From positions 1 to 64,000 of the forward strand of contig CACJTT010000002.1 of NCBI GenBank assembly GCA_902596365.1: 64,000 nt of DNA, written 5' to 3'. The position numbers were made by a program, and so were the translations under genes. Each line of letters begins with the position of its first letter. The first letter of the stretch is position 1. This document shows positions 55,556-64,000 of this stretch, piece after piece. Origin of the DNA: an uncultured Alphaproteobacteria bacterium. GTDB taxonomy: Bacteria; Pseudomonadota; Alphaproteobacteria; HIMB59; GCA-002718135. The notes below the pieces were generated by a model. It did no database searches and was not told where the DNA came from. It saw nothing but the letters and a program-made list of their open reading frames with translations.

Positions 55556-57444
55556 CCAGTTTTTTCCTCAGATTGTGAATTATCGTCATCTTTTAAAATT
55601 TCATGTTCGATATTTTCTTTATTAATTAGTTTTTCATTCTTTTTTGACTCTTTTTTCTTCTTAGATACATTTTTTTTAATCTTTGTATCTACTTTTTCAA
55701 CAGGTTTCGACTTCTTTTTTTGTGTTTTTTTCTTGCTTATATTTTTAATATTTTTTTTAGAATTTTTATCATCTTTTACATTACCATTTGATATTTGTAT
55801 AATTGGTTCATGAAGTGAAATTTCTTCTTTGAATTCAAAAGTAATATTAGATTCATAATTATTCTCAAGCACATTTAGCTCTTGTTTTTTTTGATTTATT
55901 AAATTTTCTGCTAAGGCGCTGTTACATTTAACTATAAGATTTGCATTTTTATTTAAAATTAATTTTTCTTTTATAACATTTAAAATCTGGTCATTTATTG
56001 ATCTTGAATTTAATATTAAGCCAGAACCATTGCATAAATTACATTTTTCAAAAGATTTTTCGATTAAACTTGATCTTAATCTTTGTCTTGATAATTCTAA
56101 AAGCCCAAACATACTTATTCTGCCTACTTGTATTCTTGCTCTATCCCTGTACAGAGCAGATTTAATAGCTTTTTCCACTTTAAAATTATTTCTGTAATCA
56201 TCCATGTCTATAAAATCTACAACTACTAATCCACCTAAATCTCTTAATCTTAGCTGTCTTGCGATTTCTATAGCTGCTTCTAAGTTTGTTTTTAATGCTG
56301 TACTTTCTATATTTCTTTCAGATGTATTTCTTCCAGAATTAACATCAATTGCTACCAATGCTTCAGTAGTATTTATTACTATTGAGCCTCCTGATGGTAA
56401 TTTTACATTTAAACTATAAAGTTCATTAATTTGAGACTCTATATTTTGTGCAGCGAACAAAGAGCTTTCTTTTGACTTAAATAATTTAATTTTTTTAGTT
56501 TGATTTGGTAAAATATTTTTAGATATTTTTTTGATTTTATCATATCCCTCTTTGCCCTCTAATAAAACTTCTTCAACCTCTTCTGTTAACATATCTCTAA
56601 TAGCTCTTTTTAAGATATTTCCTTCTTCATAAATTATCTCTGGTGCTTCAGATTTAAGAGTCAAAGTTCTGATTTTGTTCCATTGGTTAATTAAAAAAGT
56701 TAAATCTTTTGAAATTTCTTTTTTGCTTTTTCCAATTCCAGCTGTTCTTACTATAACTGACATTTTTTCTGGTATATTTACGGAAGCTAAAATTTGTTTT
56801 AACTTCTTACGTTCTTCTAAATCTCCAATTTTTCTAGATATGCCATCATTATTCATGCTGTTAGGCATTAAAACACAATAGCGACCGGCAAATGATAAAA
56901 AAGTAGTAAGAGCTGCTCCCTTTAGACCTCTTTCTTCTTTGTTAATCTGTACTAAAATTACTTGCCTTGGTTTTATAACATCTTGAATTTTATATTTTTT
57001 AAAAAAATTATAGTATTCTTTTTTTGGGTTTAATGTTTTTGTTTTAAATTTTTTTGTATTTTCATCTTCATTTTCTAAAACTTCATCAGTAATATCTTCA
57101 ACATTTTCTATCTTATCTTCTGCTTCATCATTTTCTTCTAATTCATCATTAGATGATTGTTTTTTTACAAGTTCTTTTAATTTATTTTCATCCGCAGAAG
57201 GAATCTTAAAATAGTCTGGATGAATTTCAGTTAGTGGAAGAAAGCCATTTCTATTTGAACCAAAATCAACAAAAGCAGCCTGAAGAGAAGGTTCTACTCT
57301 GATAATTTTTGCAAGATAAACATCGCCTTTTACAGCATTTTTTTTATTTGACTCAATTTCGAAATCATCTAATTTTCCATTTTCGGTAACTGCGATTCTT
57401 GTTTCATTTGCATTTGATGCATCAATAAGTATTTTTTTCGACAT
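55543..57444 (-). CDS. rne: Ribonuclease E/G family endoribonuclease
   Basis: This 633-aa RNase E-type endonuclease has an S1 RNA-binding domain at about residues 37-170, interrupted by an acidic insert (about 93-135, NDELEENDEAED and similar). The DNase I-like catalytic site has IDVNSGRNTSERNIESTALKTN by position near residue 350, VVDFIDMDDYRN near residue 390, and the zinc link CNLCNGSG near residue 459. The usual long C-terminal scaffold of RNase E is replaced by a short tail of about 90 residues of Lys/Glu-rich repeats ending TGWWS. The tail may still bind RNA or the degradosome. It overlaps the M48 gene and is divergent from mrcA. Confidence 0.9.
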   Translation of the reverse strand: MSKKILIDASNANETRIAVTENGKLDDFEIESNKKNAVKGDVYLAKIIRVEPSLQAAFVDFGSNRNGFLPLTEIHPDYFKIPSADENKLKELVKKQSSNDELEENDEAEDKIENVEDITDEVLENEDENTKKFKTKTLNPKKEYYNFFKKYKIQDVIKPRQVILVQINKEERGLKGAALTTFLSFAGRYCVLMPNSMNNDGISRKIGDLEERKKLKQILASVNIPEKMSVIVRTAGIGKSKKEISKDLTFLINQWNKIRTLTLKSEAPEIIYEEGNILKRAIRDMLTEEVEEVLLEGKEGYDKIKKISKNILPNQTKKIKLFKSKESSLFAAQNIESQINELYSLNVKLPSGGSIVINTTEALVAIDVNSGRNTSERNIESTALKTNLEAAIEIARQLRLRDLGGLVVVDFIDMDDYRNNFKVEKAIKSALYRDRARIQVGRISMFGLLELSRQRLRSSLIEKSFEKCNLCNGSGLILNSRSINDQILNVIKEKLILNKNANLIVKCNSALAENLINQKKQELNVLENNYESNITFEFKEEISLHEPIIQISNGNVKDDKNSKKNIKNISKKKTQKKKSKPVEKVDTKIKKNVSKKKKESKKNEKLINKENIEHEILKDDDNSQSEEKTGWWS

Positions 57445-57548
57445 ATTCGGGAAACTCCATTATAAATTGTAATAAATCTGTTCATTATAGTAATATTTTT
57501 TGTGTATTTTATTTTATTAGACCCTAATGTCATATTTTAAACTATTTC

Positions 57549-57562
57549 ACAATCTAGATTGT
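57549..57562. promoter_or_regulatory. 14-bp perfect palindrome before mrcA
   Basis: ACAATCTAGATTGT is a perfect 14-bp palindrome ending 5 nt before the mrcA ATG, in the 123-nt divergent rne/mrcA promoter region. It is well placed to be an operator or to affect translation. No other copy was noticed elsewhere in the window. The function is inferred from position only. Confidence 0.3.
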
Positions 57563-57567
57563 TATAA

Positions 57568-59904
57568 ATGAAAAAAATATTATACCTATTTTTTGCCCTT
57601 TTAGTCATATCTCTTATTAGTATAAGTGGGATCATTTTAGCAGTTTTATGGAAATTTTCACCTGAGTTACCAGGATATGATAAAATCATAAATTACAAAC
57701 CGAATTTATCTTCAAGACTTTATAGTTCCGATGGAGTTCTTTTGAAAAGCTTTCATAAAGAAGAAAGACTTTTCATTCCAATTGAAAGAATACCAAAAAA
57801 TGTAATTAATGCATTTATATCTGCTGAAGATAAAAATTTTTTCAATCATATTGGTATAGATTTTTTTGCTATTTTTAGAGCATCAATTTCAAATTTAAAT
57901 AATACAAAATTAATAGGTGCCTCAACAATCACTCAACAGGTAGTTAAAAATTTATTACTTTCAAATGAAGTAAGTTATGAAAGAAAAATAAAGGAAATAT
58001 TATTAGCAATACGGATTGAAAATATTTTAACAAAAGAAGAAATTTTGGAATTGTATTTAAATGATATTTATCTTGGCAATAAATCTTATGGGATAGCTTC
58101 TGCTAGTCTAAATTATTTTAATAAATCTCTTCCAGATTTGAATTTAGATGAAATTGCTTTTTTAGCCGCCCTTCCCAAAGCTCCTAATAATTATAACCCA
58201 AAGACAAAATATAATGCTGCTATTGAAAGAAGAAATTGGGTTTTAGACAGGATGTATGAAAATAAATTTATAAAAAATGTTGATTTAAATTACAAAAAAA
58301 ATCCTATTAAATTATATGCAAGAAATAATATTATTTTTAATGAAGCTGATTATTTTTACGAAGAGATAAGAAAAAAACTTTTTAATAAATATGGTGAAAA
58401 TAAATTTTACACTGATGGATTAATTATAAAAACATCACTTGACTCAAGATTACAAAAAATAGCAAATGAAGCACTTATTAATGGTTTAATAGATTATGAT
58501 AAACGACAAGGTTGGAGAGGAGCAATAGGTAAGATAGATGACAAAAACTATCTATTAAAAACATTCATTAAAAAATTTAGTAATCCTTTTCCAAAAAAAT
58601 GGAAAGTTGTTGAAATTAAAAAATTAAATACAGATTTGATTTATGTCTCAGATGAAATAAATGAAAATATGATAATTGACTTAACTCTCTCAGAAAATGA
58701 ATGGTTAAAAAAAGAAAAATTTAAAATAGGAGAAATAATTTTAGTAGAAAATTTTAAAAATGATTTAGTAATTCGACAAATACCAGAAGTTAATGGTGGA
58801 ATTATTGTTTTAAACCCACTTACTGGAGATATACTAGCAATGTCAGGAGGTTTTAGTTTTGAGTTAAGTCAGTTTAATCGTTCAACACAAGCTAAAAGGC
58901 AGCCTGGCTCAGCTTTTAAACCATTTGTTTATATTACCGCACTAAATGAAGGATTTAATCCGTCAACTCTAGTTCTTGATGCTCCTTATGTGATTGATCA
59001 GGGTCCGGGCTTACCAAAATGGAAACCTGCTAATTATACTGATGAATTTTATGGCTTAACCACTATTAGAACTGGTATTGAAAAATCTAGAAACTTAATG
59101 ACAATTAGACTCGCTAATGAAGTTGGAATTAATAAAATTCTTTATACTGCAAAAAATTTTGGAATTGATAAATTCTTAGATGATAATTTATCAATGTCTT
59201 TAGGAAGTGGGTTAGTAAATCTTATTGATATAACAAATGCATATGGAATAATAGCCAATGGCGGTAATAATATTCAGCCAAATTTTGTTCAAAGTATATA
59301 TGATAAGAATGGAAAACAAATATTTAAAAGTACAAAAAAAGTTTGTATTAAATGTATTATAAACGATTTAGATGCAAATATTAGTGTTCCCAAAATTGAA
59401 ATTAATGAAGAAAATATTCTTGACTCAAGAATTGCTTATCAAATTACATCTATGATGGAAGGCGTTGTTCAGAGAGGAACTGCTAAGAAGCTTAAAGATT
59501 TAGACATTCCTCTAGCTGGAAAAACTGGAACAACAAATAAAAATAAAGATGCTTGGTTTATAGGTTATTCTCCAGATATTGTAGTGGGAGTATTTGTTGG
59601 TTATGATCAGCCAAAATCTCTTGGCTATAAAGAAACAGGTTCATCAGTAGCAGTACCAATATTCAAAAATTATGCAATAAATTCAGAAATTAATAAAAAT
59701 AAGAAACCATTTAGGATACCTAATGGGTTAACATTTATAAATATTGATCCTAAGACTGGCATGCCTTCAAATAGCAAAAATGCAATTATGGAACCTTTTC
59801 TACAGTATTCAGAAAACATTTTAAAAAATGAAATTAATGTTATAGACTCGTTAGGCTATAGTTCGGAAAAAATTTCTGGAACAGGTGGTTTGCTAAATAA
59901 TTAA
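57568..59904 (+). CDS. mrcA: Penicillin-binding protein 1A, bifunctional
   Basis: This class A PBP has both glycosyltransferase and transpeptidase activities. The protein is 778 aa with one N-terminal membrane helix (about residues 5-28). The GT51 domain has SAEDKNFFNHIGIDFFAIFRA near residue 90 (catalytic Glu), GASTITQQVVKNLLLS near residue 115, and IENILTKEEILELYLNDIYLG near residue 149 by position. The transpeptidase domain has SAFK in RQPGSAFKPF near residue 450, SRN in IEKSRNLMTIRLA near residue 508, and KTGTTNKNKDAWFIGY near residue 651. An insert of about 90 residues (OB-like) between them is the MrcA type. prfB follows after 6 nt. Confidence 0.93.
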   Translation: MKKILYLFFALLVISLISISGIILAVLWKFSPELPGYDKIINYKPNLSSRLYSSDGVLLKSFHKEERLFIPIERIPKNVINAFISAEDKNFFNHIGIDFFAIFRASISNLNNTKLIGASTITQQVVKNLLLSNEVSYERKIKEILLAIRIENILTKEEILELYLNDIYLGNKSYGIASASLNYFNKSLPDLNLDEIAFLAALPKAPNNYNPKTKYNAAIERRNWVLDRMYENKFIKNVDLNYKKNPIKLYARNNIIFNEADYFYEEIRKKLFNKYGENKFYTDGLIIKTSLDSRLQKIANEALINGLIDYDKRQGWRGAIGKIDDKNYLLKTFIKKFSNPFPKKWKVVEIKKLNTDLIYVSDEINENMIIDLTLSENEWLKKEKFKIGEIILVENFKNDLVIRQIPEVNGGIIVLNPLTGDILAMSGGFSFELSQFNRSTQAKRQPGSAFKPFVYITALNEGFNPSTLVLDAPYVIDQGPGLPKWKPANYTDEFYGLTTIRTGIEKSRNLMTIRLANEVGINKILYTAKNFGIDKFLDDNLSMSLGSGLVNLIDITNAYGIIANGGNNIQPNFVQSIYDKNGKQIFKSTKKVCIKCIINDLDANISVPKIEINEENILDSRIAYQITSMMEGVVQRGTAKKLKDLDIPLAGKTGTTNKNKDAWFIGYSPDIVVGVFVGYDQPKSLGYKETGSSVAVPIFKNYAINSEINKNKKPFRIPNGLTFINIDPKTGMPSNSKNAIMEPFLQYSENILKNEINVIDSLGYSSEKISGTGGLLNN

Positions 59905-59910
59905 ATATTA

Positions 59911-61003
59911 ATGAATTCAAAAGAAAAAATAGAGTCTAATTTAGAGATTATAAAGAGTAACTATGATTTACTGAGGAGGGGAGTTTGACTTTACCTCACT
60001 AAAAACAGAATTAAAAAAATTAAAAAATGAAAGTGAAAATCCAGATGTTTGGAAAGAGTCAAACGCTAAATCATTATTTCAAAAAATTAAAAATATTGAA
60101 AATAAACTTAGAGACTTTGAAGCAATTAAGAATAATCTTGAGTATATAGAAGAATTATTCAATATAGCAATTTCTGAAAACAATGAGGAATATTTTGATC
60201 AACTTCTTTTTGAATCAAACCAATTATTAATTACCTCTAATAGATCAAGGTTGGAAAATTTAATGAGTGAAAGTGCTGATCCAAATAATATATTTCTTGA
60301 AATACATGCTGGTGCTGGAGGTACTGAAAGTCAAGATTGGGCAGAAATGTTATTAAGAATGTATATAAGATGGGCAGAAAAACAAGAAGCAAAAATATTA
60401 CAACTTCAAGAGACAAGAGGAGAAGAGGCTGGAATAAAATCAACAACTATTAAAATAGAAAAAAATTATGCCTACGGTTGGCTAAAAAGAGAGAGTGGAA
60501 TACATCGTCTTGTAAGAATATCGCCATTTGATAGCAATAAGAGAAGACATACTAGCTTTGCAAGTGTTTGGGTTTATCCAGAAATAGATGATAAAATTGA
60601 AGTTGCAATAAACGAATCAGATTTAAGAATAGATACCTACAGAGCGTCTGGAGCTGGTGGTCAGCACGTTAATACAACTGATAGTGCCGTTAGAATTAAA
60701 CATTTGCCTACTAAAATAGTGGTTCAATGCCAGAATGACAGATCTCAACACAAAAATAAAGCTTATGCAATGAATATGTTAAAATCTAGAATTTATGAAT
60801 ACGAGTTACAAAAAAGAAAAGAAAAAGAAAACGTAATTAATGATCAAAAACAACAAATCGGTTGGGGAAGTCAGATTAGATCTTATGTATTACATCCTTA
60901 TAAATTAGTAAAAGATTTAAGAACTAACCATGAATCTTCTAATGTAAATGATGTATTGGATGGAGAAATTGATAGTTTTCTTGAAGAGTCACTATCTCTA
61001 TAA
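59911..61003 (+). CDS. prfB: Peptide chain release factor 2, with programmed +1 frameshift
   Basis: RF2 ends translation at UGA and UAA. Zero frame runs 25 codons from ATG 59911 and stops at TGA 59986-59988; the +1 frame resumes at GAC 59987 ([12 protein letters not shown]) and continues to 61003. The joined product is 363 aa, close to the 365 of E. coli. The SPF tripeptide that reads stop codons is at residues 204-206 ([15 protein letters not shown]), and GGQ in [15 protein letters not shown] at residues 249-251. The frameshift is the well-known autoregulation of prfB: low RF2 slows reading of the internal UGA and favours the shift. It follows mrcA by 6 nt and is convergent with tyrS. Confidence 0.95.
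59974..59989 (+). promoter_or_regulatory. prfB programmed frameshift signal
   Basis: The site reads AGG AGG GGA GTT TGA C. A full anti-SD match AGGAGG sits 3 nt before the slip codon, as in the known signal (AGG GGG TAT CTT TGA C), followed by the in-frame TGA and C. The slip codon is GTT, not the near-universal CTT. The shift moves pairing from GTT to TTT. Confidence 0.9.
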
Positions 61004-61023
61004 AATTAATATTATTTAATTTT
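61002..61023. terminator. Weak AT-only hairpin between prfB and tyrS
   Basis: AAAATTAA and TTAATTTT form an 8-bp inverted repeat with a 6-nt loop at the meeting point of two convergent genes. It has T runs on one side and A runs on the other. Having no GC pair, it would be weak; its position is the only further support. Confidence 0.3.
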
Positions 61024-62250
61024 TAAAATTCCAATGTTTTTTTTACCAACACTAATTTTTATTTCTGAATTTTTAGAATAAAGTTTTAGAGATAAATCTG
61101 ATGATGAAAAAATTTCATTATTTACCCTTACACCTTGAGATTTAATCAATCTTTTAGTATCACTTCTGCTATTACTTAGATTGAGTTTTTCTATTGCATC
61201 TAAAATTGAAAATTGGGATTTTTCTATTTCAGAACATTTTATTTCATATGTAGGGATTCTGTCATCTAGTTTATTTTTATTAAAAATATTATTAGTAATA
61301 TCTTCTGCTTCTTTGGCAGATTTTAATCCTCTTGATATTTTAGTTACTTCAAATGCGAGAATTTTCTTAGCTTCATTGATTTCTTGACCTCTTAATTTTG
61401 ACAATTTTTTTATTTCCTCTAAACTAATTTTTGTAAACAACTTTAAAAATTTTTCTACATCTGCATCATCTATATTTCTCCAAAATTGATAGTATTCAAA
61501 ATTACTAAGTTTTAATTCATCCAACCATATTGCCCCTTTTATCGTTTTGCCCATTTTTGAACCATCAGAATTAGTTATTAAAGGAGATGTAAGTGCATAA
61601 GCTTTTTTATTAAGCATTTTTCTTATAAGATCTATGCCATTGACAATATTGCCCCATTGATCGGATCCACCCATTTGGAGAACACAGTTATAGTTTTTTC
61701 TTAAATGATAAAAGTCATACGCTTGAAGCAGCATATAATTAAATTCTAAAAAAGTTAGAGGCTGCTCTCTATCCAATCTGCTTTTAACAGACTCATATGT
61801 TAACATTTTGTTTAGACTTAATTTAGATCCAATATCCCTTAAAAAATCAATATAGTTTATATTAGCAAGCCATTCATAATTGTTAATAATTGATCCTCCT
61901 CCATTTAAATTTATAAATTTACCAAAAGTTTTTTCAATTTTTTTTATGTTGTTAGAAATTTCTTTTAATGTCATAATCTTTCTAGTTGAGTCTTTACCAG
62001 ATGGATCTCCTACTAATGTTGTTCCACCACCTACCAATGCTATTGTTTTATGATCATAACTATCTAGCCAATGAAGAAGCATTAATTGCACTAAGCTTCC
62101 AATATGGAGACTATCACTAGTTATATCAAATCCAATATAAGCAGTTATTTTTTTTTTTAATATTAAAGAGTCTAAATTTTCAATATCACTCGATTGGTAA
62201 ATAAATCCTCGTGAATATATTTCATTTAAAAATTCTGATTTTAATTTCAT
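61012..62250 (-). CDS. tyrS: Tyrosyl-tRNA synthetase
   Basis: This class I synthetase charges tRNA-Tyr. The protein is 412 aa. HIGH-like motif is HIGS in SDSLHIGSLVQLMLLHW near residue 47, and KMSKS-like is KMGKT near residue 231 in SDGSKMGKTIKGAIW. GFDITSDSLHIG near residue 38 and the LQMGGSDQWGNIVNGIDL stretch near residue 190 fix the substrate site. The C-terminal S4-like domain (VRVNNEIFSSSDLSLKL) starts near residue 345. It is convergent with prfB and upstream of no other gene on its strand. Confidence 0.94.
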   Translation of the reverse strand: MKLKSEFLNEIYSRGFIYQSSDIENLDSLILKKKITAYIGFDITSDSLHIGSLVQLMLLHWLDSYDHKTIALVGGGTTLVGDPSGKDSTRKIMTLKEISNNIKKIEKTFGKFINLNGGGSIINNYEWLANINYIDFLRDIGSKLSLNKMLTYESVKSRLDREQPLTFLEFNYMLLQAYDFYHLRKNYNCVLQMGGSDQWGNIVNGIDLIRKMLNKKAYALTSPLITNSDGSKMGKTIKGAIWLDELKLSNFEYYQFWRNIDDADVEKFLKLFTKISLEEIKKLSKLRGQEINEAKKILAFEVTKISRGLKSAKEAEDITNNIFNKNKLDDRIPTYEIKCSEIEKSQFSILDAIEKLNLSNSRSDTKRLIKSQGVRVNNEIFSSSDLSLKLYSKNSEIKISVGKKNIGILKIK

Positions 62251-62267
62251 TATATTTATTAAAATAG

Positions 62268-62906
62268 TTAATTAATATTTTTTTTAATATAATTATCAAC
62301 TATTTCGCTAAATTCATTAGAAAAATTTTCATAAAAGTGATCAGCCCCTTTTATAGGTTTAAATTTTATATCAACTTTTTTTTGTTTTTGTAATTTTTCA
62401 GCTAATATTTTTGTAGAATCGAAAGAAGCTATATTATCTTTATCCCCATGAATTATCAGTCCTGATGAGGGGCATGGAGCTAAAAAACTAAAATCTCTTA
62501 TGTTAGCAGGAGGTGAAACACTTACAAATCCATTAATTTCAGGTCTGCGCATTAATAATTGCATTGCAACCCATGCCCCAAATGAAAATCCCACCACCCA
62601 ACAAATTTTAGAGTTAGTATTATATTGTTGAAGCCAATCTAGAACACTTGCAGCATCACTTAATTCTCCCTCTCCATTATCATAGACACCTTCACTTTTG
62701 CCAACTCCCCTAAAGTTAAATCTTATAGTTGAAAATCCATTTGCAGTAAAAATTTTGTATAATTTAAAAACAATTTTAGTGTTCATTGTTCCTCCACGAG
62801 ATGGATCGGGATGCAATATTATTGCAATTGGGGACTGTAAATCTTTATTATGAGAATATTTTGCTTCAATTTTGCCTTCAGGGCCAGATATCAATAAATC
62901 TACCAT
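62268..62906 (-). CDS. Alpha/beta hydrolase
   Basis: This 212-aa serine hydrolase-fold protein has the nucleophile elbow as GFSFGAW near residue 103 (Ser in G-x-S-x-G) and an oxyanion region HPDPSRGGTMNTK near residue 33. The candidate Asp is in GLIIHGDKDNIAS near residue 150, and His in KGADHFYENFSNEF near residue 186. The family is the short CocE/NonD-type or dienelactone hydrolase-like group common in proteobacteria. Substrate unknown. It is separated by 17 nt from tyrS and divergent from mnmA with 56 nt between them. Confidence 0.85.
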   Translation of the reverse strand: MVDLLISGPEGKIEAKYSHNKDLQSPIAIILHPDPSRGGTMNTKIVFKLYKIFTANGFSTIRFNFRGVGKSEGVYDNGEGELSDAASVLDWLQQYNTNSKICWVVGFSFGAWVAMQLLMRRPEINGFVSVSPPANIRDFSFLAPCPSSGLIIHGDKDNIASFDSTKILAEKLQKQKKVDIKFKPIKGADHFYENFSNEFSEIVDNYIKKNIN

Positions 62907-62962
62907 TTCAAAAAGCTATTATTGAACTAAATGGAATTTGTAAATATAGATTAATAATTATT

Positions 62963-64000
62963 ATGAATTCTCTCGGTTTTGACAAAGCGGAAAAAGATAC
63001 AAAGATTATAGTTGCGATGTCTGGAGGTGTAGATAGTTCAGTAGCTGCCGTAAAACTTAAAAAAGAAGGTTATGATGTTACTGGCATCACATTAAGGCTC
63101 TATAATCAAAAAAATACATTAAAAGCAAAATCTTGTTGTGCTGGCGTTGATATTGATGATGCTCAAAAAGTAGCAAATCAATACGATTTTCCTCATTATG
63201 TATTAGACTTTCAAGATAAGTTTTATAATGGGGTAATTAGTAATTTTGTAGAATCTTATGCTAATGGCGAAACTCCAGTACCCTGTATAAAATGTAATCA
63301 AACAGTAAAATTTTCAGATCTACTAAACGAGTCAAAAAAATTAAATGCAGATACTCTTGTAACTGGCCATTATGCTATTAGAAAGGGGGGTTTAAGAGGA
63401 TCAAAGCTTTATAAGGCTTTAGATAAAAGCAAAGATCAAAGTTATTTTTTATTTGCAACTCTTCAAGATCAATTAGATTATGTTCGTTTTCCTCTAGGTA
63501 ATTATTTTAAATCAGAAATTCGCAAGATGGCCAAAGACTATAAGTTGATTGTGAGCGATAAGCCAGATAGTCAAGATATATGTTTTGTAACTTCTGATTC
63601 GTACAGAGATTTAATAAATAAGATTCAACCTGAAATTAATAAAGAAGGAAATATTTTTGATTTAGATGGAAATAAGATAGGAACGCATAAAGGAATAGCC
63701 AATTATACTGTAGGTCAAAGAAAAGGAGTTGGTGTAGGAGGTCAAGAAAAACCACTTTATGTAAAAGAAGTTAATAAAGAGCAAAATTATATAGTTCTTG
63801 CTAAAAATGAAGACTTAAAAGAAAATAAAATTTTTTTTAAAAATATAAATTTGCTTGATAATGATATTAAAAATCAATCACTTCAATGTTCAGCAAAAAT
63901 AAGATCAAACCAAAATGAAATTTCAGGAAAATTAACAATAGTTGATAATACTGGTTATTTTCTTTTTGATGAGGTAATTTCTGCTACTTCTCCTGGCCAA
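62963..64000 (+). CDS. mnmA: tRNA-specific 2-thiouridylase MnmA, 5' part
   Basis: MnmA adds sulphur to U34 of tRNA Lys, Glu and Gln. The open frame of 346 codons runs off the window; the family is about 360-390 aa, so most is present. The PP-loop AMSGGVDSSVAAVKLKKEG is at residues 18-36, the first catalytic Cys in PVPCIKCNQTVKFSDLL near residue 110, and the second Cys region in DSQDICFVTS near residue 208. QSYFLFATL-type segment (near residue 160) and TVGQRKGVGVGG near residue 251 are typical. It forms a theme with miaA at the other window end, both tRNA-modifying genes. Confidence 0.93.
   Translation, partial: MNSLGFDKAEKDTKIIVAMSGGVDSSVAAVKLKKEGYDVTGITLRLYNQKNTLKAKSCCAGVDIDDAQKVANQYDFPHYVLDFQDKFYNGVISNFVESYANGETPVPCIKCNQTVKFSDLLNESKKLNADTLVTGHYAIRKGGLRGSKLYKALDKSKDQSYFLFATLQDQLDYVRFPLGNYFKSEIRKMAKDYKLIVSDKPDSQDICFVTSDSYRDLINKIQPEINKEGNIFDLDGNKIGTHKGIANYTVGQRKGVGVGGQEKPLYVKEVNKEQNYIVLAKNEDLKENKIFFKNINLLDNDIKNQSLQCSAKIRSNQNEISGKLTIVDNTGYFLFDEVISATSPGQ

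Noticed and set aside
60251-61003. Separate 250-aa release factor gene
   Set aside because: It is only the 3' part of prfB; the full gene starts at 59911 and uses the programmed frameshift.

Overview
This is a strongly AT-rich, gene-dense window with few and short intergenic gaps. It has many 1- to 20-nt gene overlaps, no tRNA or rRNA genes that I can see, no CRISPR array and no transposase. The gene content points to an alphaproteobacterium: an NDUFA12-type complex I accessory gene beside a DUF2155 gene, the aat-accC-accB-aroQ run, a two-domain dCTP deaminase, SbmA/BacA, and an M48-TPR protease next to rne. AT-richness, compactness and several ABC uptake systems suggest a streamlined marine lineage of the SAR11/HIMB59 (AEGEAN-169) kind. 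The lineage is inference; the class is fairly secure.

Layout. 1-5.2 kb: the end of miaA, then ilvB-ilvH-ilvC-leuA for branched-chain amino acid synthesis. 5.2-10.4 kb: the rod-shape block mreB-mreC-mreD-mrdA-rodA; mreB is broken in this sequence by one extra A in an A6 run. 10.4-15.5 kb: a Liv-type amino acid ABC importer (two ATPases, two permeases), with a convergent periplasmic binding protein behind a strong hairpin terminator.

15.6-33.5 kb is the accessory core, a large carbohydrate-catabolism region. On the plus strand are an L-2-hydroxyglutarate-oxidase-like flavoprotein, gpsA, deoC, a two-domain aldehyde dehydrogenase, an RbsD/FucU mutarotase, a split transketolase (two subunits), a BtpA/SgcQ-like protein, an M42/SgcX-like hydrolase and an FGGY kinase. 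A CUT1-type ABC importer (two permeases and a Tat-exported binding protein, no ATPase) lies on the minus strand. A TIM-barrel isomerase/epimerase-like protein and two PfkB kinases follow on the plus strand. Together they can be read as import, anomer conversion, isomerisation, phosphorylation and transketolase cleavage of a sugar, joined to deoxyribose-phosphate breakdown. The substrate is not known; a D-apiose-like ketose route is one testable idea.

33.5-49.7 kb: mixed housekeeping genes (HAD phosphatase, exonuclease I, UppP, a DapA-family lyase, FxsA, SbmA/BacA, an AhpD-like protein, rpe-LysR, a cupin plus DUF6165 pair, a polyprenyl synthase, an S49 protease, a dimeric-type glycyl-tRNA synthetase, an MFS carrier, YgfZ, a GT9 glycosyltransferase, pyrC). 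Three very small genes that are easily missed lie here: a 58-aa two-helix membrane protein, a 27-aa extremely basic protein and a 52-aa membrane-anchored protein.

49.7-64 kb: NDUFA12, DUF2155, aat, accC, accB, aroQ, dcd, an M48-TPR protease, rne, the bifunctional PBP mrcA, prfB with its programmed +1 frameshift (GTT rather than CTT as the slip codon), tyrS, an alpha/beta hydrolase and the start of mnmA, which runs off the window.
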